Of a DNA stretch of 64,000 nucleotides, positions 8,967 to 17,748 are shown one piece after another. A model generated the notes under the pieces. The model was not told where the DNA came from. It ran no database searches and saw nothing but the letters and a program-made list of their open reading frames with translations. Within the stretch, counting starts at the first letter, position 1; each line of letters opens with the position of its first letter. The translations under genes were made by a program, and so were the position numbers. Source of the DNA: Picocystis sp. L7 (lineage: Eukaryota > Chlorophyta > Picocystophyceae > Picocystales > Picocystaceae); NCBI GenBank assembly GCA_020975725.1, contig QXJR01000010.1, positions 577,501 through 641,500 on the forward strand, given 5' to 3'.

Positions 8967-11900
8967 TTGCCGTCACACCCAGCCAATGATGCCAAAAAAC
9001 TGAACAGGCTCCTCCCGACGGAAGAGGCCGTCGGGATGGAGCCAGGAGAGGTGCCACCCGCAAGCGCGAGGTCTGATCCGTTGACTCTCAACAACTTATA
9101 CCCAGATCAGGTGGTAGCCTTACGAGCGTCGCCAAACCCTCGCCCCCGTTGCGAGTTCCTCACAGCCAGCAGTACTATTGGACCTACAGGTCCTACTGAC
9201 CTGTCCACACAGGCGTACGTGGACACGCTTGCCAGCAACTCCTTCTTAAGCATTCACTACTTTGAAAAACTGAAGAAGCATGACCCAACACAGCAGAATT
9301 GGAGGCCTACTGGCCAATACTTTGATTTCAGCCTAGCAGTAGGGACAGAAGTGCACCAGGCCCAAGTTATTCAGGCACAGATTACAATCGATACCTTTCA
9401 GGTGAGTCATTATTTTGGTGTGGCCCCCATTGAGACCTTTGAATGCATACTAGGTGTCGACTTCTGCCACCTCTTCTTGCTGCACATAAACTGGCAGCAT
9501 CAGTACATGGAACTTAAACATCCTGATGGGACAGTTCATAAAGTACAGGGCGACACAGCCTTTATAAAAGCCCGTAAACTTGACCTTATAGTGCCCCCCT
9601 CTGAAATCAAAGAGGCCATGCAAACAGAAGGATGTTTATTACTAATGGTGCAACCTCTTGATGTCACCTGTGAGCTAACATCTGAAGAACTAGAAACTTC
9701 GACCTTCCGCAGTAAGCTCAGTGATGCCTGCACGCTGTCACCCAACGAACAAGAGAGACTGCAGAAGCTGCTCCGCAAGTACGCGCTCTGCTTTGAAAAG
9801 CGTACCACCTTACCTTGCGAACGCGTACCCGGTGAGTCATTCAAGATTCAGCTGGAACCTGGTACTCAGCCGGTGCATCGCAACTATTATCGGTTGTCCC
9901 CACAACAGCAGGATGCTCTACGCGAACTGCTGACCGAATACGTGGACGCTGGGAAAATGGATGTCTGTGCGGGATCGAGTTGGGGGGCACCTGTCCTCCT
10001 CATCCCAAAGAAGGATGGGGGGTGGAGGGTCGTGTTCGACTATCGAATGCTAAATGCAGCCACGATTAAGGACCGCTACCCGTTGCCGCGAATAGATGAC
10101 CACCTGCAGAACTTGAGAGGGTCAAGTATCTTCTCATCAGTAGACGCCCTAGACGGCTTTCACCAGCTTCCCATGAATGGAGAAGATGTTGACAAGACAG
10201 CAGTTGTTACTCCTTTCGGCAGCTATGTATGGAGGGTTATGCCAATGGGTCTGGCCAATGCCCCTGCAATGTTCCAGAGAATGATGAATCGAATTTTTGG
10301 GGCATTGCCCTTTTTAAAGGTCTATATGGATGACATATTGATACACTCTGTAGATCAAGAGAAACACTTTGAACATTTGGAAGACTTCCTCGAGGTATGC
10401 CAGCGTAACGACATACGACTGAAAGAGTCAAAATGTCACTTCTTCCACCGAACGCTGGAATGGGTTGGTTTTCGCATACATGCTGGCCAGCTCAGTTGTG
10501 CAGACCATTTGGTGGAGCGCATACAAAAGTTCCCTAAACCTGTCACACACAAACAAAACTTAGCATTCCTGGGACTTTGTCAATTCTACATGCGCTTTGT
10601 ACGCAATTATGCAGAGATTGCTTCACCTCTTACAGAGCTCACTCGCAAACAGTACCGCCACGACTTCTGTCGTTTCTGGAAGGCTCAACATGACCAGGCC
10701 TTTGAAAACCTTGTGCGTATGCTCACTACTGGACCTATTTTACAGTTATTTGATGAAGACCGGCCTATACGCGTTGAGACTGACGCTTCGGATTTGGGTA
10801 TGGGGGCTGTACTACTACAAGAAACCTCCCCCAACACCTGGGAACCAGTTGAGTATTACTCTAAAAAGTTCAATTCAGCACAAAGGAACTATCATCCAGC
10901 AGAGAAGGAGACTTGTGCTATCGTCTACGCTCTGCAGCATTGGCGGCACCTTCTCTTTGGACAGAGATTCACTGTCCTTACAGACAACAAAGCCAGCATG
11001 TACTTGCAAAGCAAGTCCGCAGAACAACTCAGTCCCCGGGATCAGCGCTGGACAGCGAAGTTGGCATACTTTGCACCTTTCGCTGTCGAGTACCGCCCAG
11101 GATCTCAAAATATCACTGCAGATTACTTATCGCGCAACCCCCCTAGCACAGGTCCTCCCATCATCCGGATTTTAGACTTATGTGCAGGTATGGGCACAGT
11201 CCTTCGAGCTCTGTGGCATCTCATACCAGCTGGCTATCCAATACAAGTTGATTACATAGCAGTCGAAATAGAAGAGCATGCCCGAAAGGTAATACAGAGG
11301 GTGTTTGCTGAGGTGAACCTAGATCGACCTGGACTCTTTCACCGCACAGATATTTTCCGTTATGGCAATGATGTACGAGTATTGGCGCATCGAAGAAAGC
11401 TACCGCCTGTCCACCTGCTTATCGCGGGGGTACCATGCCAGCCGTTCTCCAAAGCCAATACCTCGCCAGACTACCCCAGTTATGGGCTGCAGGATGAAAG
11501 AGAACTTTTTACAACGGTACATACCCTTTACAACCGACTTGGTCAACCAGATTATATCATCGAATGTACTCCTTTTGCAGGCCACCTTTACAAAGATTTT
11601 CAGCAGGTTGCGGAAATGTTTGGAGAGCCCGCCTTACACGACATGTCCCAGTACTGCCCCCAGAAAAGGAGCAGGTACTGCTGGACTTCGCTTCCGTCCA
11701 ATTCACGTAAATGGCATGTCCCCGGTCTGCCCCTTACCTGGCAAGATTGTTTGACCGATGGAGCTACGGTTCCTGCTGGGGCAATGAACCAGCCCGTTCT
11801 TAAATGCCCCACTTTGATGGCAACGAGTAACTCGCATAGTGACCGCAATCGGACAACATGGGTACGAAACTCAGATGGATCTGAAAGAGCGCTGACAGTT

Positions 11901-14000
11901 ACAGAAAAAGAGCGCTTGGTTGGGATGGAAATTGGAGACACAGCTGCCGAGAATGTCTCAACAAGCATGCGACATCGGTTGTGCGGCAATGCATTCCCCG
12001 TAGCGTGGATAGCCAACCTTCTGGACCTTTACTTTAAAACACCCACAGGGACGCTTCGACCGCTAGCTAGCCGCAGTCTTACCGAGGCTGTGTGTGTTCA
12101 AGGCAAACAGTCCAGAATTCTGTCCGCGTTAGCCGATCCGGGCAGTCCCTCTTTTGTGCAGCGCCTACGGTCCGCCGCTCTATCTGACCCTCAGTATGAG
12201 GCATGGCTGCAATCGCCGCCCCCACATTTGCGTGCCACCAATGGACTACTTTTTGAAGTCAGCCCACCAAATCAGATCGATGTCTTCGACGGCCCTGCTG
12301 TGGTACTGGTTCCCGCAGATGACGCCTTACGTCAGGACTTATTACACCTAGTACATGACCAGGCGCACTTCGGTGCAGAGCGTACCTTCGCAAACGCCAA
12401 GCGCCACTTCACTTGGAAAGGAATGAAACAGCATATAAATCACTTTGTCGCGCGCTGTCCAACTTGTCAGATGCAAAAACCAGGAACAACATCTAGGCAC
12501 CAGCCCCTCTTTGCCGAGACTAAGTTTTATCCCTATCCATTTCACACAGTGGTAATGGATGTGGTCGAAGGATTGCCCCTTACAGCCAAGGGGCATAATG
12601 GGGTGCTTACTGTTGTCGATCGTTTTACGAAGTATGCGATCTACATTGCTATACACACTTCCTGGAGTTCTTTCCGACAAGCGCAATGCTTGCTAGATGC
12701 GCTCGTGTACCGCTTCCATACGCCGCAGCGCATTCACACTGACAATGGGCCGGCGTATCGCGACCTTTTCCAGGCATTCTGCGCTGCAATGGGAGTTCAG
12801 CATTCCACTGGAACACCGTATCATTCACAATCCCAAGGAGGTGCAGAGCGACAGCACCGCACTCTTCTACAGCAGCTGCGCTTAACGTGCGATGACCGTT
12901 TAAACTGGGATGACTATTTACAGGCAGCTGCCCATGCTTATAACGACAGCGTACATGCTGTTACAAAAGTTGCGCCGTTTGTCGCTTTGTTCGGATGCCC
13001 TTCAAGGTTGCCCTGGCACTTGCAGTTCCTAACCTTACAGGACAATACAGAGAGTCTCACAGATATGATATCCACAGTAGACCAACGGGTTACTGTCCTA
13101 CTAGACAAGCAGCGACAATTGTACAGAACCATGCTGGAGCATTTGCATAAACAAGCTGAGAAATTCCAGGCTCTGCGTTCACAATTACCGACTCGCTCTT
13201 TCAAGGTTGGTGATCAAGTGAAAGTCCAGTATGGCCTGAAGGGGCCAACTGATAAGCACAAACTGGACCCATACTATGTCGGTCCATTCACCGTTACTGA
13301 AGACTTGGGAAAAGGGGCTTACAGGCTACAACTACCCCCTGATTCGCCCTATTCTGACCGCTTCAATGCTGACCGTTTGGCACCGTGGTTTGATTCAGAT
13401 TTAACGCTCTTCCCTTCGCAAGAACCTACTGGTGCATCCACCTCCCTTCCCGTGGATGCCAACGTGGAACCCGCAGTAATCATACAGCGCTATCTATTAA
13501 GAGACTATCAACTCTTCCCCCAACAGCCTGTTCGTTATTGGGTCGAGACAACTTCAACTACAGAACCCTACATGTGGGTCAATGAAACTAGTGAACTACT
13601 AGATGAGTTTTTGGTGCTGGAGGAAAACAATGGCTGCATTCCCGAACAAGGCATTGCTGCCTCTAACCTTGAGAAAGTGGAACAGCATAAACACCAAGTA
13701 TATTTACAGTATCCAGCACCTATATTAGTGAACACCTGGACTTCTTCAAAACTACCATTCCAGACCCGACGAAGACCGACTTACAAGTCACCCCATAACC
13801 TGCAACAGGCAGTGGTGCAACAGTTGTTTCATGCCTCCGATGGCACCCAAGCATACTTTCAAGGCATTGTGATTGGCACATCGGGTGAAAACTATTGCGT
13901 GCGCTGGACTGATGGGATCGAGCAAAGTTATACAGCTGCTGAGATACGTGCGATGCTATATGACCCCATCAGTTATGTGTATGACTTTCTTCACGTCTGA
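8967..14000 (+). CDS. Retrotransposon Pol polyprotein with embedded C5-DNA methyltransferase
   Basis: A 1,677-residue open frame. Approximate order: retropepsin-like region (residues 60-200); reverse transcriptase (300-500) with the YMDD box at about 452; RNase H (590-720) with VETDASDLGMGAVL; a C5 cytosine methyltransferase (733-1025) with motif I LDLCAGMG, motif IV VPCQPFS holding the catalytic Cys, motif VI-like IIECTP, motif VIII PQKRSRY and motif X RHRLCGNAFP; then integrase (1120-1360) with an HHCC zinc finger and the catalytic core (VVMDVV, HTDNGP, GGAERQHR). After the GPY/F-like segment (YYVGPFTV) there is a tail whose last 60 residues (AYFQGIVIG, YCVRWTDG) suggest a chromo- or Tudor-like fold. 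The methyltransferase is in frame with the flanking domains, so it should be made as part of the polyprotein. Similar DNMT-bearing retroelements are known from dinoflagellates and a charophyte alga. Confidence 0.94.
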   Translation: MPSHPANDAKKLNRLLPTEEAVGMEPGEVPPASARSDPLTLNNLYPDQVVALRASPNPRPRCEFLTASSTIGPTGPTDLSTQAYVDTLASNSFLSIHYFEKLKKHDPTQQNWRPTGQYFDFSLAVGTEVHQAQVIQAQITIDTFQVSHYFGVAPIETFECILGVDFCHLFLLHINWQHQYMELKHPDGTVHKVQGDTAFIKARKLDLIVPPSEIKEAMQTEGCLLLMVQPLDVTCELTSEELETSTFRSKLSDACTLSPNEQERLQKLLRKYALCFEKRTTLPCERVPGESFKIQLEPGTQPVHRNYYRLSPQQQDALRELLTEYVDAGKMDVCAGSSWGAPVLLIPKKDGGWRVVFDYRMLNAATIKDRYPLPRIDDHLQNLRGSSIFSSVDALDGFHQLPMNGEDVDKTAVVTPFGSYVWRVMPMGLANAPAMFQRMMNRIFGALPFLKVYMDDILIHSVDQEKHFEHLEDFLEVCQRNDIRLKESKCHFFHRTLEWVGFRIHAGQLSCADHLVERIQKFPKPVTHKQNLAFLGLCQFYMRFVRNYAEIASPLTELTRKQYRHDFCRFWKAQHDQAFENLVRMLTTGPILQLFDEDRPIRVETDASDLGMGAVLLQETSPNTWEPVEYYSKKFNSAQRNYHPAEKETCAIVYALQHWRHLLFGQRFTVLTDNKASMYLQSKSAEQLSPRDQRWTAKLAYFAPFAVEYRPGSQNITADYLSRNPPSTGPPIIRILDLCAGMGTVLRALWHLIPAGYPIQVDYIAVEIEEHARKVIQRVFAEVNLDRPGLFHRTDIFRYGNDVRVLAHRRKLPPVHLLIAGVPCQPFSKANTSPDYPSYGLQDERELFTTVHTLYNRLGQPDYIIECTPFAGHLYKDFQQVAEMFGEPALHDMSQYCPQKRSRYCWTSLPSNSRKWHVPGLPLTWQDCLTDGATVPAGAMNQPVLKCPTLMATSNSHSDRNRTTWVRNSDGSERALTVTEKERLVGMEIGDTAAENVSTSMRHRLCGNAFPVAWIANLLDLYFKTPTGTLRPLASRSLTEAVCVQGKQSRILSALADPGSPSFVQRLRSAALSDPQYEAWLQSPPPHLRATNGLLFEVSPPNQIDVFDGPAVVLVPADDALRQDLLHLVHDQAHFGAERTFANAKRHFTWKGMKQHINHFVARCPTCQMQKPGTTSRHQPLFAETKFYPYPFHTVVMDVVEGLPLTAKGHNGVLTVVDRFTKYAIYIAIHTSWSSFRQAQCLLDALVYRFHTPQRIHTDNGPAYRDLFQAFCAAMGVQHSTGTPYHSQSQGGAERQHRTLLQQLRLTCDDRLNWDDYLQAAAHAYNDSVHAVTKVAPFVALFGCPSRLPWHLQFLTLQDNTESLTDMISTVDQRVTVLLDKQRQLYRTMLEHLHKQAEKFQALRSQLPTRSFKVGDQVKVQYGLKGPTDKHKLDPYYVGPFTVTEDLGKGAYRLQLPPDSPYSDRFNADRLAPWFDSDLTLFPSQEPTGASTSLPVDANVEPAVIIQRYLLRDYQLFPQQPVRYWVETTSTTEPYMWVNETSELLDEFLVLEENNGCIPEQGIAASNLEKVEQHKHQVYLQYPAPILVNTWTSSKLPFQTRRRPTYKSPHNLQQAVVQQLFHASDGTQAYFQGIVIGTSGENYCVRWTDGIEQSYTAAEIRAMLYDPISYVYDFLHV

Positions 14001-14031
14001 TGTGTCAGTGACCTGACAGGAGCCAGGAGAA

Positions 14032-14613
14032 TGTAGCCTAGCAGGGACCCTATGAGACCCTGCGTGAAGACCCCGAGACTTTGGGGAGTAAAAGGGCAGT
14101 CATTGCCTTACTGCCCCCTATTACCGTTATACCATAGATCCGGGTCTGGATTGAATGTGGGTCAACAGAGCCCGGGACTAGATGCAGAACGCCCCGGGTC
14201 AATGGACATGTTTCAGTAAGGGATGAAGGGAACCCTTGACCGGTAGAGTTGAGTCGAAAGGATTCCCTTCCCCCGTGTACTTCTAGAAGGTAGGGCTGGG
14301 GAGGCTGGACGGTGTCGATGACTCGGACAGCTGGCGGACGCCCCACGGCTGGCTGCACGGACGGTCAGATTTGACCGTCAGCAGCACGTGGACCCTCCTT
14401 GTGCCCCACTTGCCCTCATCTCAACCGCCATTGAGTGGTTTTGAGAGACGGACCTCCAGTCCCTCTCTTTGCCTTGCAATTCACTTTTCTACTTGTCCTC
14501 CGAGACGACCTCCTCGCCTCATCAGCCTCTTCCAGGACCTCAACGACTGCTGAGAGCCGCAACTCGCTCGTTGCCCAAGTGTCCCCTGTCCGCGACCCTA
14601 CTTGGACGCTACA
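14032..14613 (+). repeat. Right LTR, 582 bp
   Basis: Same length and apparently the same sequence as the left LTR. The 11 bases just before it (AGCCAGGAGAA, 14021-14031) are purine-rich and could be the polypurine tract. The same 11 bases also precede the left LTR (7115-7125). Confidence 0.93.
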
Positions 14614-14712
14614 GTTCACGAGGACTAGTGGCCTGGTTGGTTTGTGAAGGTTGCAAGAAGGCTTCAACGGAAGTATATGGAGCCTAAACACCAACTAATT
14701 TAGCGCTGGTAA

Positions 14713-14930
14713 CAAACCATCAGCAGCAGCAACAACGGCAAACCATCAGCAGTACATCAGCAGCAGCAACAACGGCAAACCATCAGCAGTACATCAGCAG
14801 CAGCAACAATGGCAAACCATCAGCAGCAGCAACAACGGCAAACCATCAGCAGTCCATCAGCAGTCCATCAGCAGACCATCAGCAGCAGCAACAACGGCAA
14901 ACCATTAGCAGTACATCAGCAGCAACATCC
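14713..14930. repeat. CAG-rich minisatellite, 37-bp period
   Basis: About five imperfect copies of a 37-bp unit built from CATCAGCAG and CAACAACGGCAAAC blocks, with shorter variants. It lies in the Harbinger DNA between the right LTR and the Myb/SANT-like gene. No long frame crosses it. Confidence 0.85.
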
Positions 14931-15105
14931 TTTCAACCTCAGATTAGAATTGCTTGGTGTACATATGTACTACATGTAATATAGATGTGTTTTGCACACT
15001 ACATAGCACACAGTCTCACCTTTGCCATGACGTAGGTTCTTTACGAGCGAAGTTTTGGTGAATGTAAAGACAGAATGTGATGCATGTTCATTACAAATTT
15101 TGCGG

Positions 15106-16035
15106 TCAATCGTGAGCATCAGTGAAGCGTTCTTCCATCTCGGATGAGACGGTGGGCATCTTCCCGACCAGGTGAGCATTCACGTTTGCTTCTGCTTCCG
15201 AGTGCTCCTGGACGGCTCGCGCAACGCTTGCTTCACGTGGTCCTGGGTCCGGGATAGCGTCAGGGAAGGCCTTCCATAGCTTGTAGTCGCGTGTCCATTG
15301 AGCCATCGCGTTCGTCCTTGCCGCTTGCAAGGATGCATGACGGGCTACCTGGGTGAACTCATCCAGCTTTGCAACGAAGTCCTTCGCAACCTCTTGAAAG
15401 CCTCCGGTCGACTTGTTCCCTGCAGAGGACCTCCTGCGCTTCGCCTTGTGCGCGTGTGTCTCCATTTGGCGGACCGTATTTTCCTTCCCTTGCTCGTTCA
15501 GCATCGCCATGTGTTTTGCTCGTCCCGCGCTCGCCATGTCTCTCTCCTCCTCCCGTTCGTCCTGCATCTCTACCAAACGTTGGGAGAGCTCCTCCACCTC
15601 AGTCCTTGCATGGGTCCCACCTCGACCGGTGGCACCCCGAGCCTCCATGTTTCGATTGCGTTGCGCTTTGATCAAGATCCCAAGTTGTCGCCTCACAATA
15701 TCCAGATTCAACTTGCAATCGATGAAAAGTCCATCTGGATCCATCTTGAGTGCCATGACCAATCGTTCCCATGCCATCATCCGTGCAGTCATCGATGACT
15801 TGTCAAACGGATTGCATTCCTCCACGCAACATTGGTTGAGGAGGGCAAATTTGCGCTTTTCCGTCCATGTGTTGCGTTGCTTCCGCACTTCAACAACGTC
15901 CTCGGCATCTGCCTTTGCTGCATTCGCATCGATCTCCTTGAGAGGTAGCACCTCCGTCGCGGTGGCCATTGCACTCGCCGTTTGCGCCTGGTGATTGCCG
16001 CCCACCGTGGGGAACGTCCTCCACGGCACGTGCAA
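15106..16035 (-). CDS. Myb/SANT-like protein of the Harbinger element
   Basis: A 309-residue frame on the strand opposite the transposase. Residues about 52-125 (NTWTEKRKFALLNQC, then spaced hydrophobics and a second Trp, ending in IVRRQLGILIKAQ) look like a Myb/SANT or trihelix-type DNA-binding domain. The middle is a charged coiled coil (EELSQRLVEMQDEREEE) with a basic patch (KAKRRRSS) that may be a nuclear localisation signal. Harbinger elements typically pair a nuclease with such a protein, which binds the ends and brings the transposase to the nucleus. A later Met at about 15969 (MATATEV) may be the true start. The frame shows no break, unlike its partner transposase. Confidence 0.75.
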   Translation of the reverse strand: MHVPWRTFPTVGGNHQAQTASAMATATEVLPLKEIDANAAKADAEDVVEVRKQRNTWTEKRKFALLNQCCVEECNPFDKSSMTARMMAWERLVMALKMDPDGLFIDCKLNLDIVRRQLGILIKAQRNRNMEARGATGRGGTHARTEVEELSQRLVEMQDEREEERDMASAGRAKHMAMLNEQGKENTVRQMETHAHKAKRRRSSAGNKSTGGFQEVAKDFVAKLDEFTQVARHASLQAARTNAMAQWTRDYKLWKAFPDAIPDPGPREASVARAVQEHSEAEANVNAHLVGKMPTVSSEMEERFTDAHD

Positions 16036-16205
16036 TTGTGCACTTGGGAGGTCTAATGCCGTTCAAGAGGATTGCGTTGGCTGGTTTAGACATGGCGGGA
16101 AGCGGGACCCTTTGCCGTCCTTCGCAACGATGCGGGTGCCCTTTCTTGGTATTAAAGGTAGTAAAAGTTACATGTAACGTAGAGGATCCCCGGGTGGACC
16201 TGCGA

Positions 16206-16236
16206 ACTACGTTCTACGAACAAATCTGAAGTCCTC
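16206..16236 (-). repeat. Internal copy of the Harbinger right-end motif
   Basis: ACGTTCTACGAAC followed by AAATCTGAAGTCCTC ends exactly 81 bp inside the true right end (16317), which carries the same terminal 15 bases. It may be a subterminal transposase-binding repeat or the scar of an earlier insertion. Confidence 0.7.
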
Positions 16237-16275
16237 GAACGGGGGGATTTCCTTCGTAGGAAACCCAACCGGGGT

Positions 16276-16317
16276 GGATCTACGATCTACGCTCTACGGG
16301 TGAAATCTGAAGTCCTC
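16276..16317 (-). repeat. Harbinger right terminal inverted repeat
   Basis: Inverse of the left terminus: 15 identical terminal bases and a 17-base inner block, separated by 8 bases here against 7 on the left. Confidence 0.85.
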
Positions 16318-16393
16318 TTTTGTGAGAATGCTCCTTGAGCGCTCTTCCCATGGTCCCGGTTGGTCTTTCAAGTCCTCGATCGGTCCCGAATGT

Positions 16394-16450
16394 CCGGTTC
16401 GAACCAAGCCCTTAGTAAGGGAGCCATCTCGATTGACCGAGGACCAAAGG
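16394..16450 (+). promoter_or_regulatory. Dispersed promoter-proximal element, copy 1
   Basis: Contains CCGGTTCGAACC, TTAGTAAGGG and CATCTCGATTGACCGAGG (16425-16442), ending 46 bp before the dephospho-CoA kinase ATG. The same order of blocks recurs at 50814-50875, upstream of the polyketide synthase gene. Function unknown. Confidence 0.5.
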
Positions 16451-16495
16451 CCATCCCGTTATCCTTTCAAGGTCGCGTTTTCAAAGGGAAAATCG

Positions 16496-17188
16496 ATGTG
16501 GATCGTGGGATTGACTGGCGGCATCGCCGCTGGAAAAAGCTTCGTCAGCAAAGCATGGAAACAAAAGCACGGGTTCGCAGTGGTGGATGCCGATGCTATA
16601 GCCCACTCGATAACGGCACGTGGGACGCTGGGACACCGCCTCGTGGCCTGGAAGTTCGGCACTGGCGTTCTAGACGAAGAGGGAGGCGTGGATCGACAGA
16701 AATTGGGCGAACTGGTGTTTCGAGATAGTTCCATGAGGAGGAAGCTCAATTCCATCTTGCATCCTCTCGTTTTATTGCACATACTGGGACAGCTGGCATG
16801 GCACTGGTTGATGTGCAGGCCGTATGTGCTGCTGGATGCACCTCTGCTTTTCGAAACCGGACTACACAAGATCACTCACTGGACAGTGACCGTGTGGTGC
16901 AGTGAAGAAACACAGCTCCAGCGCCTCCAAGAAAGGGATGGCCTAAGTGACCAACATGCACGAGATCGCATGGCTGCGCAGATGAGCCAAGGCGAGAAGC
17001 GGCGCAAGGCTGACTATGCCATAGACAATTCTGGATCCAGGGAACAAACATGTCAACAGCTGGACCATGTGGCTCGTAAGATCGTCCAACCAGGCCGGAC
17101 TCTTATTTCTTGGATGGTCTCTCCAGTTGGTCTCCTCGCCCTGGGCTCTGCAGCGTACTGCGCCGCAACATCTTGGATGGACGGATAG
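16496..17188 (+). CDS. COAE: Dephospho-CoA kinase
   Basis: Catalyses the last step of coenzyme A synthesis, ATP-dependent phosphorylation of the 3'-OH of dephospho-CoA. The 230-residue product begins MWIVGLTGGIAAGKS with the P-loop at residues 8-15. It continues with VVDADAIAH, VDRQKLGELVF, ILHPLV, VLLDAPLLFE and the lid region QLQRLQERDGLS, then RRKADYAIDNSG, all family signatures. A C-terminal hydrophobic segment (SPVGLLALGSAAYCAA) suggests a membrane anchor, as in plant homologues of about 232 residues. The frame opens 58 codons upstream at 16322, but the Met at 16496 sits where the family starts and the upstream part overlaps the dispersed promoter element. No intron is needed. The gene begins only about 180 bp from the right end of the Harbinger element, so that insertion lies at its promoter. 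Confidence 0.93.
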   Translation: MWIVGLTGGIAAGKSFVSKAWKQKHGFAVVDADAIAHSITARGTLGHRLVAWKFGTGVLDEEGGVDRQKLGELVFRDSSMRRKLNSILHPLVLLHILGQLAWHWLMCRPYVLLDAPLLFETGLHKITHWTVTVWCSEETQLQRLQERDGLSDQHARDRMAAQMSQGEKRRKADYAIDNSGSREQTCQQLDHVARKIVQPGRTLISWMVSPVGLLALGSAAYCAATSWMDG

Positions 17189-17313
17189 TACGGGGGACAC
17201 GGCCTACGCAAGCCGTTTTGTTCGCATCATGCTTCCATTTCTCACCTGTCTGTACATAGAATTCAAGGAGGGAACGCCGCATCGAAGACGCTCACCTTCG
17301 CGCGTAATCATAG

Positions 17314-17748
17314 CTATGCTTTTGATTCCCAAGTCCTCATCACTGCGTTTTCTTTTTTCTTCCTCCTATCCTTTGCACCGGTCCAACCCACCCCGAGTTG
17401 CACGAACTTCTCGAACATAGGACACGTTTCTTCTCCGGAGCTGTCTGGTTCCTTGCAGGATTCGTAAGATGTGCTTCCTTCTTGGTTGGAATCACAGGAC
17501 TCCTCCTGGGATGGTTTGGTAACGCTGGAAGCGTCCGTGTGGCTCCTTGGAGCGGTTTCCCTCCTTCTCCTCCTGGATTGGGACCTTCCACTGCTGGTGG
17601 AGGGCTCGACTTGCGCGTGTCGACTCTTCCACAAGCACGTGGAGGTCTCCAGCTTCAGCTTGGCCACCATCAGCTCCGCCTCTTTCAGTCGCTCCTGCAG
17701 CTCCTCCCGTTCTTTCCAGCTGGCTTTGGACCTGCACCTGCCCGCCAT
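17314..17748 (-). CDS. Hypothetical coiled-coil protein
   Basis: A 144-residue frame convergent with the dephospho-CoA kinase gene. Residues about 8-35 (EREELQERLKEAELMVAKLKLE) have heptad-like spacing and look like a coiled coil. The rest is low-complexity and rich in Ser, Arg, Glu and Thr, with a C-terminal basic patch (DRRKKKEN). It may be the last exon of a longer minus-strand gene. I do not recognise a family, and the frame could be spurious; composition is the only support. Confidence 0.35.
   Translation of the reverse strand: MAGRCRSKASWKEREELQERLKEAELMVAKLKLETSTCLWKSRHAQVEPSTSSGRSQSRRRRRETAPRSHTDASSVTKPSQEESCDSNQEGSTSYESCKEPDSSGEETCPMFEKFVQLGVGWTGAKDRRKKKENAVMRTWESKA

Larger units (their letters stand above)
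7126..14613 (+). mobile_element. Ty3/gypsy-type LTR retrotransposon with a DNA methyltransferase domain
   Basis: A 7.5-kb LTR element inserted in the 3' end of the Harbinger transposase gene. It starts TGTAG and ends CTACA, with 582-bp direct LTRs at both ends that look identical by eye, implying a very recent insertion. Internal parts in order: gag frame, a CCHC zinc-knuckle-encoding stretch near 8926-8975, then a long pol frame with protease region, reverse transcriptase, RNase H, C5-DNA methyltransferase, integrase and a C-terminal tail. RT-RNase H-integrase order places it in Ty3/gypsy (Metaviridae). It looks close to whole, with at most one or two breaks; gag and pol lie in separate frames, as is common in the family. 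No matching target-site duplication is visible (left flank GAGAA, right flank GTTCA). A primer-binding site was not recognised. Confidence 0.93.
5655..16317. mobile_element. PIF/Harbinger-type DNA transposon, split by an LTR retrotransposon
   Basis: The two ends form terminal inverted repeats. The first 15 bases, GAGGACTTCAGATTT, are identical in inverse orientation, followed after a 7-8 base spacer by a shared 17-base block (GAGCGTAGATCGTAGAT). Between them lie the two genes typical of Harbinger elements: a DDE transposase (5907-7130) and a Myb/SANT-like protein on the opposite strand (15106-16035). The DNA outside the inserted retrotransposon totals roughly 3.2 kb, a normal Harbinger size. 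Flanking triplets are TTA on the left and TTT on the right, so the usual 3-bp TWA target duplication is not perfect at these boundaries. Not autonomous as it stands: the transposase has an in-frame stop and its 3' end is interrupted by the retrotransposon. Confidence 0.87.

Noticed and set aside
14713-14930. CRISPR-like array
   Set aside because: The 37-bp units are contiguous with no unique spacers; it is a CAG-rich minisatellite in a eukaryotic transposon.
16394-16410. tRNA T-arm-like GGTTCGAACC
   Set aside because: No matching acceptor stem or D and anticodon arms could be placed around it.
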